Shown: positions 48,601 through 54,600 of the stretch, piece after piece
Layout: every line of letters starts with the position of its first letter
How positions within the stretch are numbered: the stretch's first letter is position 1
Origin: Tillandsia leiboldiana
Lineage: Eukaryota; Streptophyta; Magnoliopsida; Poales; Bromeliaceae
Direction of reading: 5' to 3'
DNA: 64,000 bases
Assembly: GCA_029204045.2 (NCBI GenBank)
Contig: CM055074.1
Span: forward strand, 19,333,164-19,397,163
The notes under the pieces: generated by a model
The model's database searches: none
What the model was told of the DNA's origin: nothing
The model's input: only the letters and a program-made list of their open reading frames with translations
Translations under genes and position numbers: made by a program

Positions 48601-51600
48601 AAACACCAGGTCATCATGGATAATCTTGCTAGTGCAATGAACAATATAAAAAATTTAATAAAGATAATCATGGTTATTAACAAACCTACATAAAGTCCTA
48701 CAGATAAGGAGAGAAGTACCTATGGGAGGTTGTTGACAAAACAGCAATAAACGCACCATCGAAGGAAAATGCTAATGTGTTAATAAATGGTGCATCAAGG
48801 TTGGGAAGACAATGTGTGTGCTCAATACAACAATTGAGGAGCAACTAGAAAACATATGGGAAGCTAACACGTCCAAAGATTCATGAGATGCTCGCCCCAC
48901 GCTATTATAAAGCAAAAATAAAGCCCAAATCCAACTCCTCAAGAGTGAACTCATGACGATGTTGTATGGAGATCTATGTATTAGCCAATATTTATGAAGA
49001 TAATGTCTTTATTCCGAAAATTTTCTCAATTACATCCAAAAGAAAAAATTAATAAGCAGAGAATGAAAAAAATAATATTTCACAATATAAAACCCGGATA
49101 TAACAGGTCTATTATTGTTTCTCAAAGTAGTCTATCTCAACCATCACTAGTGGAGTTCAAAAACCTGTTGGCTAAGCTAAAGGCCCTAGCTAAACAAATA
49201 GCAGGGGTCGCATTATAGAACGAAGAAGAGAGGTGCTCTTCAGCAACAAAAGAAAGGGCAAACAACATTCAAAGAGTTCTAAGCAAAGGAAACTCCCTAG
49301 AGAAAGTAATCTTTTAGGGGGAAGGGTAGAACAATTGGCGATCCAGCCACCAAAATCAAGATAATTGGTGATCCAAGGAGAACAAGCGACGAAATAATGA
49401 TTGTTACAATTTTCGCAAATAAGAGTACTTTACTCTGAATACCAATTTTTGAAGAAACAAGTAGAACTAAGGAGAGCAATGCAAAGAGGACGATTGGAAT
49501 ACCTGTAGTGCACCGGCTTTCGCTAAAGTGGCAAAATGCTGATAAGTCACCCTGAACATGTTTAAAAACATAATAAAAATGAGATAGAACAAGTTTGGTT
49601 CGAAGAAAATCGCATTCGGATCAAAGTTGAGTCCGAAACGGGTGAAAACAGCCAAGTATGATGCTTCAAACATGTTTCAGACGCCCGGAGATGCCCTGCG
49701 GGCGCCCGGAGCACAGTAGCGGGCGCAAGCGCGGGCGCCCTGTCCATACTTTCGGACTCTTAATCCAAGAGCTGGATTCTGGTGCGCGCGGGTTTTCGGA
49801 CGCCCGGGGTGTCCTGTGGGCTCCCGGATGAACAGTGACGGGCGCAAGGTTAGGGTGCCCCGGACCGTCCGGAAGAACGGTGGCTCCAACGTTTCGAACA
49901 CCCGGACAGGGTCGCGGGCGCCCGAAACGTGCGAAGACTGGCGTGAGTTGGACAGAAATAGTGAATTTTTATGGGGGCATTTGGGTCATTTCACACCCTC
50001 TGCTACAGCCACCCACCCCCTGACAAAAACACTCTCTCTCTCTCTTTCTGACTCATCTCTCTCATTCTCTCCACCTCTCTCTCTCTCTCTCTGCGTTCGT
50101 TCCAGAGAAGAAGCAGCAGCAGCAGCAGCTTGAGAGCGAAGGGAGCCAGCAGTTGGGAGCTGGGTTTCGATCTCCAAAAGACTTAGAAAAGGGTGGGGAA
50201 GATCTTGAAAAGGATTTTGGGAGAAGAAAGGAACCTTTTCCCCTTCTCTTTTGCTTGGGAGCTCAAGGTATGTGGAAAAAATTTAGGGTTTAGAAATTTT
50301 TGAATTTTTATGGATTTAAAAGAGATGAAATGATCTCTTATAAGTTTTTATCCCACTTTTAGGGGATTTTGTGGTGATCCAAGAGATCAAGCCACCTTTT
50401 CTTCAAAGAGCATCCGAGGTGGGGGATTTCGCCAAAAAGGGTTAACTCGTTTCTTTTCCATTGCTTCCTTTAATTTAGAAGCATGTTAGTAAGAGTAAAT
50501 GTGTAGAGAATGCCTAAGCATTGAGTAATATAGGGTTTAGCCCTAAGTAGTATGTGTAAATAAAATCTAGAGATACGTTGGACATGTGTGGCATAAACCT
50601 AGGAGAAAATCTAGGTTAAATCGAGTGGCATTTAACTTAGGGGAAAACCTAAGGTGAAAATGTAGAATTTCAATATAGAGTTATGAAACTCTAAGGTTAG
50701 AGTGTCATGGTTGGTGTCTTGGTGTCTTGGTGTCCTTGGTGACAATTAGTGATCCTAGAGTAAAGAATTTAGGGTGAATGTGCAAAAATTGAGTAAACAA
50801 GAAAACTCTAACCTAAATTGGTGTCCTTGGGGCATCCTAGCTATCCTAGAGTAATAACCTAGGATAAAAAAAGAAAGTAAAAGAGAATGAAAATGGCAAC
50901 TTCGGATTCGGGACTCGTAATTTGGAAAGTTTGCGCTGATGCCGACTCCTAGAGCACGGGCCCACTAGGTGAGATACTTCCGAAAGGTTAAAAAGGTAAA
51001 AGATAATGTAAATGCACCTTCGGATTTGAGGCTCATCATTTGGGGGTGAGCACGCATAGCGGCCCCTAGGGCATGGGCCCATCGGACGAGATACTTCCGA
51101 AAAGTTAAAAATAAAATATATTACAAATGGCGCCTTCGAATTTGAGACACGTTAATTAGGAGCATGACTCCTAGGGCACAGGCCCATCTGACGAGGCATT
51201 TCGAAAGGCTAAAAGTAAAAGAAAAAGAAAGTGACCGATTGTGGTCCGGTTAGGTGTAACCCTTATAGCGGCATAGTGGTCGAGTTGTCGTGAGTTCTGG
51301 TATAGTGGCCTAGTGTGGCATGGCATGGTAGCATATTGCCATTGAGTATGGACTAGTAGTGTAGTGATTTTCATATCAGCATACTAGTGTAGTATTTACA
51401 GCTTTCCTATTATCTTGCTACTATTGCTTCCATTAGACCAAGAGGTGTAGAACATGTTTCTCGGTGGATAAACCCACTGAAAACTATTCGTAGTTCTCAC
51501 ACCCCGTTGGTTTCCACCTTTTGCAGATCCAGGTACAGCCGGTGAGGCATACGAGAGGAGCAAGAGCCCAACAGCATAGAGACCTAGAGGATCTAGTGGT

Positions 51601-54600
51601 ATTATTACCCATTTTTTCTATTAGAGTGAACATTATATTGTATTTTTGTGAGATTAAACAAAAGAAAATTGTAACTAATTGTTATATGGCAAATGTTCAT
51701 TCTAGCATTTCATTTCCGCTTTACTCAGTTGTATTTATGTTTAAAGTTGAATGTTCAGTTTAGTAGTAGTTTTACTCTGATATTGTATCTCGTTATACTC
51801 ATTGTATTGTTTGAGATGTATGTTCCGCTCCTTTCGGGTATAGAGAGGTCATGCCCAATTGGCGGGTCTGTTAGCGTGCCCAAACTGACCAAATAAACGG
51901 TCTCGGGGCGTGACACGCCCAAAATGACCAAATAAACGGTCTCGGGGCGTGACAATACCGAAGCATCTATTGCCATTGCTAACACTATTGGAGAAGAAGA
52001 ATAGATGGTAGCTTCCACAATCAGACAAGAAGAGAGTTGGCACTCCCTACAGTAATTACAAGAGCAATACACCACAACAAACGCTAGATTCCTAACTTAG
52101 TCTATTCAAATTACATTGCAAGCGATAATGAGAAATTGCAGAGTTTATCAAAGTATGAAAGCAGTAAAGTACTAGTGACATCCAACAATTCGAGATTGTC
52201 GATCGCCCATATGGGCAAATTATTGATTGCGTCTTGCTTTAGTGCAAAAGAGCTGCAACTGCAAGATGTCTATTATGTCTCTAGGACGAACAAGAATTTG
52301 TTGTGAGTATCACAATTAACAGATCTGAGCAACTGTGTTGGTTGATCCAAAGGACGTGAAAATATATATAAGAGTTCAAGTAATTGGCACACCATTCATG
52401 GAGGGACGATGAATTGAATATGTTATGTGATGTCCACCAAGTCAGCTTATGTGGAGAAGATTCAAAAGAATGAAAGCACAAATCTTTGGCTTTCTCACTT
52501 AGGACATGTTAGTTATCCAAGTTGAATACGATGATGATGTTGAGACTGAACGGTCTTCCTCAACTTGAAGTGAAAGAATATGCGATGTGCACTGAGTGCC
52601 AATATGGTACGGTGCATCAACTACCGTATATGGAGTCAAAGTTTCAAGAAAATGAGCTAATGGAATTGGTTCTCTCATATGGTTTCAGCCATGCGAAGTA
52701 ACCTTCAATAAGCGGGCATGCGGTACATTGTGGCATTTATTGACGACCTTTTGATGCATTTCAGAGATAAGCCTTCTCCTATTTATTTTAGTTTTCTTTA
52801 GTTATAATTTTTTCATAAGAATGCTTGTTTTTGATTCTTTAGTCGTTTTTAGATCGTTCGTAGTATCCCATCTGTTGATGCATGTGGGTTTTGAGAAGAT
52901 TTCTAACTTCTCCATAATTATTTTGAATTATTCGGTAATTTTTAATGGGTTTTAAGAGCAACTCAAGTTCAGATCAAGTCTAATCCTTTATTGCCTAATC
53001 AATTTCTTTCTAATTAGATTTAATTCTTACCTATTTGGTCTTTTGGTTCAGATTTAATTATTTGGGGGCTCTATGTTTGGGTTTCATTCAATTAATACTT
53101 ATAATCTATTAAACCATAGCCGGTCTAACTGATAACTAGATTGCTAAGCCTCTTTACCTATGTTATTCCTAGTCGAACTCAAGTTTGATCTATCATATAA
53201 ATTGAGAACTTCCGCTGGTTTTTGGTATGGACAATTGATATTGCTTCCCTATTGTTGGTTCTTTTGCTCCCTCCTCTTATATCGTTCCTACTTCGGACAA
53301 TTTCCTTCTCTCTTCTAGCCTTGGATTAAGCCCTCCTCGTCTTCTTGTTGTTGTCCCTCAATTGGGTGCACTCTCCTCTTCTCCTACTACCTGGATAGGG
53401 CTTTCTTATCCCATACTCCTTCCTCTGGCTTTCGTTTATCAGCTGCTATCCTTGCTGCTATTCTTCTTAGATTTGAACGTTGTTAGTGGCTAATTGATGG
53501 TGATTTGGGATTAGAATTGTTTCATAGTACACTATAATTCGTCACAAATTCAAAAATATTATTTTCGGATGACTTTCTAAAGATAAAAAAAAAAAGTCTT
53601 GAGGGCTCTAAGCACACCGGTTGGTTCCTTCGTTCCTTGATTTATTTATTTTCTTCTCAGTTTTTATCAGTATTGCGTCAGAACATTCACTTTACAGAAT
53701 AATATCGCTTTTATTTTAGTTATTGTATTCCTAACTACCTCACTTCTCAAGGTATGTATGAGTTTTCTTTATGAAAAATAAGTCAGAAACTTTGGCCAAA
53801 TTCAAAAAAATTAAAAGCCAAAGTTGAAAATGAAGTTGGCAAGAGATTTTGTGCCTCCACACAGATAACGAAGGAGAATATACATTGGAAGAGTTCAATG
53901 ACTATCTCATAACGTACTACAAAATAGTTGTTAATATGAGTTTTTCTGCTGATACCAAGCACCATTCTATGGGGTCTACATCTTGTGAACTTATGTAGTT
54001 AAAGTATTGTTAGATGTATGCCCTAGAAGCCAGCCAGGCCGACACATGTATTCTTTTTAGGATATAAATTTGTATTTGCCTTTTTACATTATGAATGTAA
54101 TTGAGTTTTTATTTTCATTCATCTTGTGTATGTGTCCATGAATTGTCCAAGAAATTAATAAGATGATGATACGTATTCTCAAGAGTTGAGAATTTGAGAC
54201 ATGTATCATTGATGATTAATTCCTAGATGCTACCAATCGAGGGATCATCACGGGGATAGTCATTGATCCGGCGAAATTGGTGCACAGGTCGCTTCCCTTT
54301 TAGGGTAGACGAGTCTCAAGTCAACAGCGTGGGGACTGGAGCCCTTAGTAGATAAGGGAGTTAGTCCTATGTGATTTATGAGACCGAGTTTAGAAGACCT
54401 TGTGCAGGGCAGAGTAAATAACGGAAAGGGTTTTCGATATTAGAAACTCGAACCGAATAAATTTGACATATGACAAACGGTGGGGTTTGACGAGCAATAA
54501 CATGACCTTCGTTTAGTCGGGACTCCTGATAGATGGACTGTATCACACGTTAACTGCACCTAGAGGTTCAGTATTTCATTCTACTAGAATGCCACTACAT

